This document shows, in pieces, positions 23,236 to 33,972 of a stretch of DNA of 64,000 bases. The notes beneath the pieces are model-generated. The model was not told the origin of the DNA. It was given only the letters and a program-made list of their open reading frames with translations, and did no database searches. The stretch's first letter is position 1; the number at the start of each line of letters is the position of its first letter. The translations under genes were made by a program, and so were the position numbers. This DNA is from Pardosa pseudoannulata (Eukaryota > Arthropoda > Arachnida > Araneae > Lycosidae): NCBI GenBank assembly GCA_032207245.1, contig CM063507.1:90364305-90428304 (forward strand), given 5' to 3'.

Positions 23236-23580
23236 CATATAGATTTGGAATATCTAAATATGGTCATAACATTGTTTGATTTTTCCTACATCTTTTAAAT
23301 TTATGACTTTAAGACATTAGGTAACAATGTCTATTTAATATTTTTAAAGATTTTCCATAATTTAAAAATTTAAAGTTCCTATAATAATAACTACTTAAGG
23401 CTACTAAATAACTACTAAACAGATAGAAAAAGGAAGAGGAAGAAAAACAAGTCACAAAAGTGTTAAAATAGGTAATTATCAAAAAAGAAACTGAACACTA
23501 ACTTTAAAAATTTAGAACAGACATACGAGATAGCTTAATTATTAAATACCTTGCTTAATATTTTGAGAGACGGAATATAA

Positions 23581-24222
23581 CGCATACAATCTTTACAGCA
23601 AGTTAACTATTACAATTTTGTTAGAATACAGGTAAACGTTTTCAAATGATTATATGTTGTGGTAGAGATCAATAATATCTTTTTATTTCCATATCCTTAA
23701 AAGTTGGCAAGTTTGCTATTGTGGAATAATAAAGCATTTACAGGAGTATCAAACTTTGTAGTATATTAAATACTGATATGCTGTTCGAATGCGGTAGTAG
23801 GAAGCAGAAGTACCTTTATAGATCTTTAAACTTAAACAGTTTTGGTTAAAAACCTGCTGAAAATGTACTGTTAAAAAATGTATTAGTAACAAAGGAAATA
23901 CCAAGCATAGTAAACAGTCTAAATTGCGTTAAAAGAGACAGTCATTGCGTAAACGTATACAGAACAATTAAAATGAGTAAGTTTTATGCCTGATGAGTAA
24001 AAGTTTGAAAGCATGTTATTGTGAAATAATAATTTAAATTAATAGACAGAACACTATTTCATTCCGAATTCGTAAATGTACGAAGATGACTAAAAGGCAC
24101 TGTATGTTTTTAAAGGTTCACCGACTTTCACAACGTTAATGGACGAACGAACATTTGATATTCCCCACAGACTACTAAAATGTTTAAATATTAATAAAAA
24201 TATATAGATAAAATTCACTTAC
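23581..24222. other. Intronic DNA next to exon 1 (copy 1)
   Basis: AT-rich, no supported gene. From about 24060 rightward the match to copy 2 becomes close to perfect, which includes exon 1 and its flanks. Confidence 0.5.
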
Positions 24223-24303
24223 AGTTGTTTTGGCGTCCTGTTCATATTTGGACAACCTTTTCAAGGTGTCCGTAGCGTATTTGTCAGTAACTGTATTCAT
24301 CAT
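24223..24303 (-). CDS. Exon 1, copy 1: start of the unknown repeat-protein gene
   Basis: 81 nt, 27 codons: two start codons in a row (MMNTVTDKYATDTLKRL), then SKYEQDAKTT, and the donor gtaagt. An in-frame TAG lies about 33 nt upstream with no other ATG between, so the first ATG is the natural start. An alternative is that atgaatacag is an acceptor and the exon begins TTACTGAC; then earlier exons would lie to the right. It leaves in phase 0, matching exon 2. The full product from seven exons is at least 570 residues and continues left of the window. It is charged, basic and repeat-rich, possibly nuclear (inference from RPRQKRRR and RRPRRTR). No family recognised. The sequence is identical in copy 2. 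Confidence 0.7.
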
Positions 24304-26097
24304 AATAGAGAAATCAATAGAATATGAGTTTCCGTACAACTACAAACTTTATAACTTCTCACATACTCCAGGGTTGCCAGAAAAAAATTTGGCATTATTT
24401 TTTTGGCATTATATTTTTGGCAATATTTTGCATCGGAACAACTATTGTATTTACTATATCTTTGTTTACCGGATATAGGAAGTAATTAACAACAGTTTAG
24501 TAATTATATTCTAAATTTATAGGAATTAAGAGCAATAGCTTTTTTTAAAAGATTTAGAGTTTTAGCATATAATTTTTTACTGAAACCCTTTTTAAAATTT
24601 AATTTAAAGAAGAAAGAAACATCCTAAAAGAGCGATTTTTTCTCGCCATTGTAACCCCTAGAAATAATGCACGGGGTCTTTCAATGGTAAAACAAAACCT
24701 CGTCGAATCAAAAGATTTTTTAAAGAATTTTAATGGTCAGAATTTAGAACAATGTTTGCGCATGTGTTGAATCAACAGTAGCCAAGGTTCTATCGTGAAC
24801 ATCTGATCGAAACGATTAAAATGTCTTTTCGAAATAGCTAAATTAAAGAACAAGTCTAATTTTTTAATGTTAGTTAAATTTTGTAGCAAATGTTAACGGC
24901 ACTTACTATACATACATATGTAATACACAGATTCTATATAGTAAATTCGATAGAAATTTATATACTTTGATTTTCAACACGATCGGTATTCTGTAATATA
25001 ACAGCTTCAGAAAATGTCTGGTAAAATCAGGTACAAAACAAGGAAAAAGACATAAAGCGTAGCTAATTATACTTTATGGGAATAATTACAGGTATTATAT
25101 TTTTAAATATTTTACTAAAACCTGTGTCTGATATTGTCTGAATTCCGTATGTGTTTTAGTCTTATTTCGAATTCACGTTAGAAACAATTTTATTGTTATT
25201 GTATACAGTAAAATGTCCTTGTAAAATTTACAATAATTGTATAACGCATTTTTATAAGAAGTGCATCTACTGGAACGCTTCCTGTTGAAATGTGGATATT
25301 ATATTACTTATTAAAAATATCTACAAGTGATTGAGAATCCCCGATGATTGAGAATTTAATATTTATAAATGTTTGAAAAAATAAGAAAGCTGATTAATAT
25401 GTAAAATATATCTCAGCGGTTTGGTGCAAGTAAATTTTATTTTATATGGAGATATTTAAAAGATTTGCACTTGAATAATTTCAAAAATAATGATATATAC
25501 TATTATATTATATTGATAATTTCGTATAAGACTAGTAATTTTACATAAAATTTATTTTTATATAAAGTTCCTAGTAAATGGTATTCACTTTTTTTTCATT
25601 TGTGTATTTTTTTGACACAACGGACTTTGAACATTTTCAAAGAAAACGGCTCATATTTTAAATTATTCTTTAAAACAAAAAAGCCTAATTTAGCTTAAAT
25701 TGATAACAGTAGAAGGATACAGATAGTTGTTAATAGTGGAAAGGGAAGCGGTAATTTCCCTTTTAATTAGCAGCCTTAATATTATGCTAGAACATGAATT
25801 TTTTTCTAAAATTTATGGACCCTGTGTTACTAACTTTCTTTACCCCATCGGGTCGCTTTTTAAAGTACATTCAGTGTCTCTAATACCATTTACCTAAGGC
25901 TCGTTTTAACAAAAATGAAGTAAAAACAGGTATAGAAGAAGTGTCAGGTGATTTTAAAGGTATTTTGTTAAATGGAGTATATTTTTTTATTCCTCTTTCT
26001 TATTGTTAGGAAAGAAGCATAAGACTTAGTCGTGCCAAGAAATGTTTAATCCATGAGAATGCTAATTTTATTATTCACTTTCTTGTGAAAGGGCTGG
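24304..26097. other. Upstream region of the gene (copy 1)
   Basis: This is the probable 5' flank or 5' intron of the repeat-protein gene. It is AT-rich with no supported gene. It is nearly identical to 51466-53275 for long stretches. I do not identify a convincing TATA box because TATA-like strings are everywhere in this composition. Confidence 0.5.
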
Positions 26098-26258
26098 AAG
26101 ATTACCGAATTGGTAGAGTACTCTTTGCTGGTGGAGGTTTTGTGTTCCTATTGCAAAGTCAACAGCGATTTTTGGATTCGATTCGAAGCAATAGATCCTG
26201 GTCTCATAAGTCCAATGGAAGAAAAACAGTAGACCGTATTGCTTCAAACCAACCAATT
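26098..26258 (+). mobile_element. Diverged SINE beside the duplication end (copy 1)
   Basis: A tRNA-like start (accgaattggtagagtactc, box-A-like), a weak box B, then gattcgaagcaatagatcct, ggtctcataag and agaccgtattgcttcaaacc-aacc, which match the body and tail of the SINE family in plus orientation. It is the same as 53276-53436. The duplicated block ends only about 35 bp to its right. Confidence 0.6.
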
Positions 26259-26292
26259 AACTTTTCATAGACTTAGATTTTATAGATTTTCA

Positions 26293-27968
26293 TAGACATA
26301 AAATAGCGTCGTGGCTTTAAGAAGCAGCAGCTTTATCTGCACAGTAGTAATATGTTGGACGCTATAAGATACAAACTTTAGTTGACTCAGGACATAAAAA
26401 ATTTATAAAATTGTAACGGAAATTATTATTATAATTATTAGTTTAAATAAGTTTAATAAAAGTGCAAATTTGGCATTAAAATGAATTAAACTTTAGTTAG
26501 TTTTCAAAACTGAGGATGAGGCATCAACATCAGTGAAATTATGTAGGAGTATGTGTAATAAAGGAATGGAAGACTTTTGAAGGTCGCGGCCTTTTGAAAC
26601 ATTCTCTGGGTCATAGTCTGGCAGATTTTCTTCGTCTTATTTACTTCTTTTCTTTTTCTTTCTTTTTTTTTTTGTGGTTCGCGTAAGTCGAGGCCAGACC
26701 TCAAAGGCTGACCATCATAGCAAACTGTAGGGGACTTCCAAATAGATTACCACAGTCCTTCTCGGCATTCAAGTTCCCTTTTTTTTCTTTTTATTAGGAT
26801 TTATTAGGTTAGGGATTTTTCTGGGTCCTGGAACAATGCGAAGCTTCAGCAAGTCTTTTTTCTAGCAAGCGGGGTCCCTACGGTTCCACAGGGTGGGCCA
26901 AAGTTCCGTCACTATGACTCTTTAATGATGGTCCCGAGGTCCAGGGTTCGGATTGTCGCCTCTCAAAATTTCCTGTTCTTTTTCGGCTCCCTTCGGTTTC
27001 CCGTCTTATCTGGCACACTCGTCTCACACATAATTACTATCTTTCTAATGATCCCAAAACCCAATGTTCTTTCTGTCAACTTACAATTTTACATTTACTT
27101 ATTTTGTAGTCAGTTACAGCCTGCGTATTTTTTTTTTTAGTACTAGGCATCCTACCTTAACGGAGTTACTAGGTGAACCAATCCCTGTCTTTTATCCTTT
27201 TTACGTTTTATAGGCTTATTTTGGTCTATTTAACTTTTTTCTATTACGTGTTTTAGTATTTTTTACATCTTTTAATTAAAATTTATGTGTGCTTTTAGCT
27301 TTTTAATGTTTTATCTTTTTACCTTTTACATACCTATTTGGTGTAATTGAGTTTTTACTTTGCAGACGTTTTATAACTTTATTAAACTGGTACGGTTTTA
27401 CCTTGTTATTACGGTAGGGCTCTATCAGTTGGTCTTGTTTTTATGATTCCTTGTGCTGGCGCTTATGTCCTAAACAGGACCTTGCGCCGTAAAATTCCAA
27501 CCAACCAACCCGTCTTATCTGGTGCAACGAGCTAAATTCCCACCTGCTTATTTCTTAGATTTCAGCCCGTGTGGTTCGTTCCACCCTCACTAATTCCGGC
27601 GTCAGGAGGTCCGCTTAGCATCCAGAAAGTATTTTCGAATCCTCTCCTCATGTAGCGCCCGTCTTCTGAGTTCGCTCGTGGATTTGTTTTTCAACTTTTA
27701 ATCATAATTTAATCCTGGCTCCTTGAACTCTTTTTTTTTTCGTATGCTCAGTGTTTTTTTTCTTCAGTATGTAATAATTTTAAAGTTTACGAAATCAAGA
27801 AGTATAAAAGGGGGCACTTTGCGTGCACCTTTTGCCTGTTGTTTTTGCTTTTGTTATTGCCTGGTGATGCCTCTTGCTGATGGTGATGTGTTTTTGCTCC
27901 AATATAGTTTTTTCCCATCAGGTAAATTACATAATGCCACACTTGCCAGAATGTTGAATTTGAAAATT
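26293..27968. other. Single-copy spacer between the two copies, repeat-like
   Basis: No supported gene. About 26640-27010 is GC-richer with a tRNA-like patch (ccagggttcggattgtcgcc). The segment ending ggaccttgcgccgtaaaatt followed by ccaaccaacc (27478-27508) looks like the 3' end of a retroelement with a (CCAA)n tail. The last 250 bp before the gap is plain AT-rich sequence. The open frames crossing the gap are artefacts of translating N. Confidence 0.5.
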
Positions 27969-28068
27969 NNNNNNNNNNNNNNNNNNNNNNNNNNNNNNNN
28001 NNNNNNNNNNNNNNNNNNNNNNNNNNNNNNNNNNNNNNNNNNNNNNNNNNNNNNNNNNNNNNNNNNNN
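27969..28068. other. Assembly gap, 100 N
   Basis: Exactly 100 Ns, which usually means a gap of unknown size. The sequence to its right starts in the middle of exon 7 of copy 2, at the base equivalent to 1631. The missing part should contain the tail of exon 7 (the DDEPAAGPSRREF and GDRGYD region) and the following intron. Confidence 0.98.
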
Positions 28069-28857
28069 AGCTGGCTCATCGTCGGAGTCACTTGATGGCG
28101 CTTGAGAGGGGCCGGCGACAGCAGGTGGTCGAGAGGGGCCGGCGACAGCAGGTGGTCGAGAGGGGCCGGCGACAGCAGGTGGTCGAGAGGGGCCGGCGAC
28201 AGCAGGTGGTCGAGAGGGGCCGGCGACAGCAGGTGGTCGAGAGGGGCCGGCGACAGCAGGTGGTCGAGAGGGGCCGGCGACAGCAGGTGGTCGAGAGGGG
28301 CCGGCGACAGCAGTCGGTCGAGAGGGGCCGGCGACAGCAGTCGGTCGAGAGGGGCCGGCGACAGCAGTCGGTCGAGAGGGACCGGGCACAGCAGTCGGTC
28401 GAGAGGGGCCGGGCACAGCAGTCGGTCGAGAGGGGCCGGGCACAGCAGTCGGTCGAGAGGGACCGGGCACAGCAGTCGGTCGAGAGGGGCCGGACACAGC
28501 AGGTGGTCGAGAGGGACCGGGCACAGCAGTCGGTCGAGAGGGACCGGGCACAGCAGTCGGTCGAGAGGGACCGGGCACAGCAGTCGGTCGAGAGGGACCG
28601 GGCACAGCAGTCGGTCGAGAGGGACCGGGCACAGCAGTCGGTCGAGAGGGACCGGGCACAGCAGTCGGTCGAGAGGGACCGGGCACAGCAGTCGGTCGAG
28701 AGGGACCGGGCACAGCAGTCGGTCGAGAGGGACCGGCGACAGGTGGAGACTGCCCTGGTGGGGGCGACGGAGACTGCCCTGGTGGGGGCGCTGCTGCTGC
28801 TGCTGCGGCGGCGGCGGCAAGCCGGGCTCTGCTCCTCGTCATGGGAGGCTGGAGTAC
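28069..28857 (-). CDS. Exon 7, copy 2: GPSRPTAVP repeat exon, cut by the gap
   Basis: 789 nt, 263 codons, open without interruption from the acceptor (ctacag before GTACTCC) to the gap. It has the same plan as copy 1: VLQPPMTRSRARL, alanine run (about 11, shorter than copy 1), PPPGQSP motifs, then about 23 nonapeptides. The first block is mostly GPSRPTAVP, the last seven are GPSRPPAVA, followed by QAPSSDSDDEPA at the gap. There is no frameshift here, which supports this as the real frame and shows that the copy 1 deletion is secondary. Confidence 0.85.
28104..28742 (-). repeat. 27-bp coding minisatellite, about 23.7 units (copy 2)
   Basis: The unit is the same as at 1666-2636 but with about 12 fewer units, no 30-bp units, and a long homogeneous block of the ggccggcgacagcaggtggt variant at the left end (protein GPSRPPAVA). 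The internal order of variants differs from copy 1, so the arrays have evolved separately by unit gain and loss. Confidence 0.93.
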
Positions 28858-30667
28858 CTGTAGAAACAAACAATAATATTTAAAGTCTAATCTTGCTGCA
28901 GCAGATTTCAAACTCAGTTTGCAAAAGATCAAACTCAAGAAATATGCAAGTATTTGTAGCAGTAAAATACTTCCGCTACAAGCGAAATATAATCAACCCT
29001 TTGAAAGTTTCTTTTTTCTAGAAATCGATCAAAAAAATCGCATTCTTTCATTGCATTTTTTTATTCATTTTACATTTTTAAGTAAAGATATGTTATTAAA
29101 ATTAACTTTTTTAATATTTTTAAGCATTTATTACAACTTTCTTTCTATGATCTGCAACACGAGGGCTAATGAGACCGGGAACTACAGCTTAAAGTCGATC
29201 CCGAACGACTACGAACATCCATGCCACGTTGGAATTCGAACCCACGAACTCCGAAACTGAAGGCCAGCACACTAACCAATCGGCCATCGTTCGGCATTTC
29301 ATTTCTGTATATAAATATTGATTTTGTTTTATGCATAAATATACATGTTACTTTCCTGCCGAAGTTTGTGTCAATCAAAGCAATATTTGCAGATTTTTTT
29401 TTTACATTTTATATCTCCGTGCTTAACTTTTGGAAGTGAATGTGTATGTGTGTCTGCAAGTATTACATATATATTAATATTTGTGTATATAAACATGTAT
29501 TACATGCAACTAGATGCAATGACGATATCATACTGTTCAAATTTAACTTTTTCAAAATTATCAATGTTTTATGGGGATATAGTACATTTTGAAACTGAAT
29601 ACTTTCGTCAGAAACCAGCCTTTTTTCAATTCATAATAAAAAACATTCTGAACCTTTCAGAATTAATACTTTTACAAGTTATTCTATAATCTGATTTAAA
29701 AAAATTATAGTTTTGGCAGTTCTATAAGTTTATTTAGAAGAATAATACAAGAAATACACACGACGAATTTAATTTCTTTTCTCGCAACATTAGGGTTCAA
29801 ATGTGTGTATTACAATTATGTTTTTGTAGCAAATTTAAGTAAAATATGTATTATTCTGTATACTAAATCAGTAAATGTATGGGATATTTCCATGCCTAAG
29901 GAAAACAATTTTAGACAAAAATAAAAAAACTGCAATTTACAGGGGAAAAAAATCAATCTATTTCTGAAATTACCGGAATTTTATATTAGGGAATAAAAAT
30001 GATGATTAATTTCGGGTGTCAAACAAACGTTATATTCCTCCTATAAATTTTCACAGCAAAAAGGCTACGGCTGTGACTGATAAGGAGTACATAAAAATAT
30101 ATAAACCTCAAGTAGCTCTGTAGAGGGAATAACCACGGGCAGTAACAGGTTACGATTGTTTGTCCAAATAATCGTAATTAAAAAACTGTATTTAGGACAA
30201 TTTGAATTCGTCAAAATGTTTTTATTCAAATTCAAGTAAATAAATTAATACAAGTATTCAAGTATGCAGTCAAACTCCATTCTAAAGGACACTTTGACCA
30301 TTTAAATAGATTTTTGCATATTCATGTATGATTCGTTATCCTCTATTAGGTGCTAAAACATTACTTCAATTTCCTACAATTGGGATTTTCTAAATGTAGA
30401 AAGATATATTGCTTCTATGTAAAAACCTCCCCCTTCCTCACTTGGACTCGAAGCTTCTTGTTCCTGTTATTTTCATTTGTTTACAGCATCTATGTCTATT
30501 CTGGTTACCACAATGACGATAAGGCTTTTCTCTCAACACGACCCAACTCAAAATATTGTGTAAAAATTCTTTGTTGTTCTGTAGTAAAATTTTGAATTTG
30601 TGACATAACACTCTTTAACATTGATTCACAGATATAGTCCAGTAAAGAAAGAATAAGAATTACTCAC
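28858..30667 (-). other. Intron 6, copy 2
   Basis: Counterpart of 2755-4566, with the truncated SINE at 29151-29295. Nothing else is supported. Confidence 0.65.
29151..29295 (-). mobile_element. tRNA-derived SINE, truncated (copy 2)
   Basis: The same insertion as 3050-3192. The tRNA-like head is at the right, box-B-like ggttcgaattcc is on the minus strand, and there is no (CCAAA)n tail. Confidence 0.75.
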
Positions 30668-30799
30668 AGGACTTGTCCGCGTCCTTCGTGGCCTCCGGGT
30701 AGGTCCACAAGTGGAAGTAGCAGCCATGGTGGTGGGGGCTGCAGGGGCGGCCAAGGTGGTGGTAGCCACACCCCTTTTCTGTGGAGGATCATCGTCCTC
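30668..30799 (-). CDS. Exon 6, copy 2
   Basis: 132 nt, phase 0 at both ends, same splice borders as copy 1. The four differences from copy 1 are all amino-acid changing (A to T and R to C near the basic end, V to A and T to P in the Thr/Ala stretch). The reading frame is intact. Confidence 0.85.
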
Positions 30800-32595
30800 C
30801 TAAAAAAACAAAAGACACAAAATTATATTGGACGCCTACTTAATATTTGATTGCATGGCACGATTACATTAGGAATCTCTATAATTTTCGCGTTACCTTA
30901 AATATTAAGCGTGTCCTATTGTTGATAAAGTGTGTTACTTAAAGCCCTCTCCAAACTATCGTCCACTTCAAGCCTCTCCCACTGTGCAGAGGTGGTATGG
31001 CTTATCGATGTCGACGACTGCAGAGGATTGATTCATAAGACGTTTTTTCTCCAAATACTAACGACCGCTAGATGCGATTCTGAAGTGCGCAGTAAGCTAC
31101 GAATCCACATCCACTCTTTTGGCTCATTTAGTGGCCCAGGGTGTGGATGCAACCGTTGAACAATCGTCCAAGGTCACCATCAGGGCAAGTACTTTCATTG
31201 GTGGAACAATTGGCTATAGCGTGGAAGATGCATGACAATCTTTTGGTGCGGTAGTGATGCGGAAGGAACAATTGTTCACATATTCCAGAGAATGCATAAA
31301 CTTGCGATTTACTTAATTTTGTGTATCCCAACTCATTAATTCCTTCTCATAGTTGATGTACCCATTGTAACTGAAAGTATGTAGAGGCAGAACAATCGAT
31401 GATGCACCTTCTGCAAGTAAGACATCAATATTTTCTATACGGAAAAATTTAACTTGTTTAGTTAATAGCATTTTCCCCCCCTTTTATCACTGCAGAATTT
31501 TGTCTACATTGTAATTTAAGACTAATTACATCGTCAAATGTAAACACACGTTATATTTTCAAAAAGCAAATTTGTGTACTATCGAACAATCAATGATTTT
31601 TTTCTAACGTTTGTAATACTGTTAATACAGAGAGGGGTGGTTATCAATAAATAACGCCACTTAATTATAAACATTTAACTTTGTTTAGTATAATAGCATA
31701 TTACCCCCCATTTATGCACTGCAAGAATTTTTGTCTACTCATTTGTAATTTAAGACTATTCATCGTCAAATGTAAACAAACGTTATATTTTCAAAAAGCA
31801 AATTTGTGTACTATCGAATGATTTGTTTTAACGTTTGTAATACTGTTATACAGAGAGGGGTGGTTATCAATAAATAACGCACATAATTATAAACATTTAT
31901 TAGTGCAATTAATACAAATATGAAACGTAAATGAAAATATTACAGATCAGATTTTCGATATAATGGCTATTAATGTTATGATTTGTAGCAGCACAATATC
32001 AGTCTGAAAATCTCCTTTTGATAGAGGTCTATCGGCTGTGACTAGTCACTGTCACGTGACTCATTTCGGAGCACTCCTCCATTAAACCGTTTATAGCCAT
32101 CTTGCCAAATTGATATATTGAATGTTGTCTATTCTATAAATGCGGATTATTTTTTAAAGTGTTTCACAAACTTCCTAACCTTTAGTTAAAAGATATCGTA
32201 TCACTGCTTAACAATGGACGATATAATAAATGCCATTGATATGGTGACTAACTCCCGTTATCGATAAGCAAAATAACCGAAATTTCCTTAGCAGAAGATG
32301 TAGAATGTATTGCTCTATAACTTCACCATTAATAGTGCTACAAAAAATGACTTCAACCAGAAGTTACGAGTGCCTTATTGATACCACATAGTTACTACTT
32401 TTATTTCATATCTTACATTTGAAGTATGTTTATGTTTCAACGTAGAAATTATAACTTGGACACATTTAATTTTATTCTTAAATTCGAATCTTCTCCACAG
32501 AAAACATTTGGTATGATCAATGAATGTTGAGAAAAGTACCAGATGTTCAAACCGTTAACAGAAAATGCAATTTACATAAAAAAAATATACTCTAC
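30800..32595 (-). other. Intron 5, copy 2
   Basis: Counterpart of intron 5 in copy 1, longer by a tandem doubling (about 31455-31660 and 31677-31885). The right half, about 31906-32595, is essentially identical to copy 1. Confidence 0.65.
31455..31885. repeat. About 200-bp tandem doubling, copy 2 only
   Basis: Two consecutive blocks run from tttagttaatagcat/tttagtataatagcat to gttatcaataaataacgc. The two differ by many small indels, and copy 1 has only one (about 5357-5545). This could be a real duplication or a badly resolved assembly bubble. Confidence 0.75.
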
Positions 32596-32644
32596 CTCCG
32601 TCGATGTTGATGACGGAGTTCTCCTCCTTTTCTGCCTGGGCCTC
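32596..32644 (-). CDS. Exon 5, copy 2
   Basis: 49 nt, identical to copy 1: completes valine, then RPRQKRRRTPSSTSTE, exits in phase 0 at gtagag. Confidence 0.75.
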
Positions 32645-33943
32645 CTGAAAATAAATAGGAAAAACGTCAGTATCTGAAAAAACATTTATATTGTTCACAG
32701 TAGATGCATAGAGGATAAGATATAAACGGTAAGTAGAATGAGCAAAATTAATCTACTGACATGACAGCAAAACAATTTAGATTCAGTTATTACATTCTAT
32801 ACTGTGTTTATTCTATACAAGTTTTTGGCAACGCACTACAACCAACACACACACACACACACACGTATAATATTTTAGCAAGGATAAATAAAAAGTTCAT
32901 TTTAAATCTAAATAGATTTTTTTTAATCCACCTTCCCGTTCTGTGGTACCGCATCGACTAATGTAGTAACTAGTTTTTATTTGTCTAAAATTTCCCAGGA
33001 TCGATGTAGTAGACAAGAACATTCCGCTTCGTTTTCCTGCATATACCGTTATATTTGTACCCACAAACAAGCCATGTTGTTACACTAACCCGTACTAGTA
33101 CGTGACCCGAGCTCAAGTATCAGTCGTCAGAGAAGTACTAGTACGTGTCCCGCATACAGTGTGTTAACAGTGTTATACTCATTTGACAAATAGAAACACC
33201 TGACAGAGCATCATAGTCATTTCAGATTTAGCTGTTTCATTTCTAAGTGGGATTATCCCCTTGCCTGCGATGAATGAACTCACTTTGGGCAACGAAAATG
33301 CGCCAATTTTAGAATGTCCTACTTGATTTGGGGCAAGAGAAGAAACGATATTTCAATTCTGTGAAGCTCGAAATCGGTTCGTCCAAAGTATAATATTATA
33401 TTTGCCATTTTGGCAATAAATACTTCCCGCGGAAAGTTCGCCAGTATCGTCCCATTTGTCGCTACTTTTCTGATAATGTAAAGGATTCTTGTAATTAAAA
33501 GGAATCCGGGGGACATGGAACGCATAACAGTTGATATAGATAATATTGTATTAGTTTATAATATTTATCCATTAAATCTCTCATTTGACTTATTTTGCTG
33601 AAATTTGAGCAAAGGTTTAAGCACTAAGGGAGTGCCGTATGTATTTGGCGGGATTTAGCTCTGTGCTTTAAAAAAGCTCGATTTTGAAGATGAAGCAGTG
33701 CATTGATAGCTAATATTTTCCCCATTGACATTGTTTTTGCTATATATAAAGTGTAAAGGCCATTTTATATTTCAAGGTTTTACTAGAATATCGCTAAACA
33801 GATAAAATGGCTTAAAATCTTACTATTTTTTCATATTAATCCAAGTTTCGTTCTTTACGTAATTAACTTTCAATTGTATTTCAAATATTTAACGAAATCA
33901 ATAAATATAATTATCTGTTACAGAATAAAAATAAATAACTTAC
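32645..33943 (-). other. Intron 4, copy 2
   Basis: Counterpart of intron 4 in copy 1, about 370 bp shorter. The left part of the TTAA MITE and its TA microsatellite are replaced by a short different sequence with a (CA)n run at about 32847-32864. The right half of the MITE remains (about 32930-33177, ending gtgttaac). Confidence 0.65.
32930..33177. mobile_element. TTAA MITE, right half only (copy 2)
   Basis: From cccgttctgtggtaccgcatcgac to cccgcatacagtgtgttaa, matching the right part of 6706-7197 and of 62559-63213. The left terminus is missing. Confidence 0.65.
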
Positions 33944-33972
33944 ACAGGTGTTATCGTAGCATGGACACTTGC
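33944..33972 (-). CDS. Exon 4, copy 2 (29-nt micro-exon)
   Basis: Same borders (ttttacag / gtaagt) and phase as in copy 1. One base differs (AGG to ACG, R to T). Splicing signals are intact. Confidence 0.7.

Larger units (their letters stand above)
19580..23580. repeat. Internal tandem duplication, units A and B (copy 1)
   Basis: Unit A (about 19580-22090) and unit B (about 22130-23580) share the same order of landmarks: a ggtgttata/gtatttatag start, a C-run (ccccccc plus A-run), the aagtttaac site, the gggatcaacaatttggtac block, a G-run, a SINE, and the cgagatagcttaattattaaata end. Unit A is longer because a piggyBac derivative sits in it. The same A/B arrangement exists in copy 2 (about 46760-50755), so it predates the large duplication. 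Confidence 0.75.
12323..24222 (-). other. Intron 1, copy 1 (about 11.9 kb, transposon-filled)
   Basis: This joins exon 1 to exon 2 in phase 0. It holds, from left to right, a TTAA MITE, an LTR-like GC-richer stretch near 14450-14930, a piggyBac deletion derivative, a gypsy reverse-transcriptase ruin, and a 1.5-2.5 kb internal tandem duplication with another piggyBac derivative and two SINEs. An additional small exon with a length divisible by three could hide here; none was seen. Confidence 0.6.
1631..26292. repeat. Large duplicated segment, copy 1 (about 24.7 kb)
   Basis: This aligns in the same order and orientation with 28069-53470, with scattered substitutions, small indels and a few large insertions/deletions. 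The left limit of homology is unknown because copy 2 begins at a gap; copy 1 may extend left of 1631. The right limit is sharp: tatagattttca is the last shared string. Confidence 0.95.

Noticed and set aside
24230..24478. 82-codon plus-strand frame conserved in both copies
   Set aside because: It overlaps exon 1 in antisense and its flanks. The conservation is explained by the identical DNA of this region, and the minus strand has the splice donor and phase match.
27723..28938. Open frames running through the N gap on both strands
   Set aside because: Translation of Ns has no meaning. The part left of the gap has no coding evidence.
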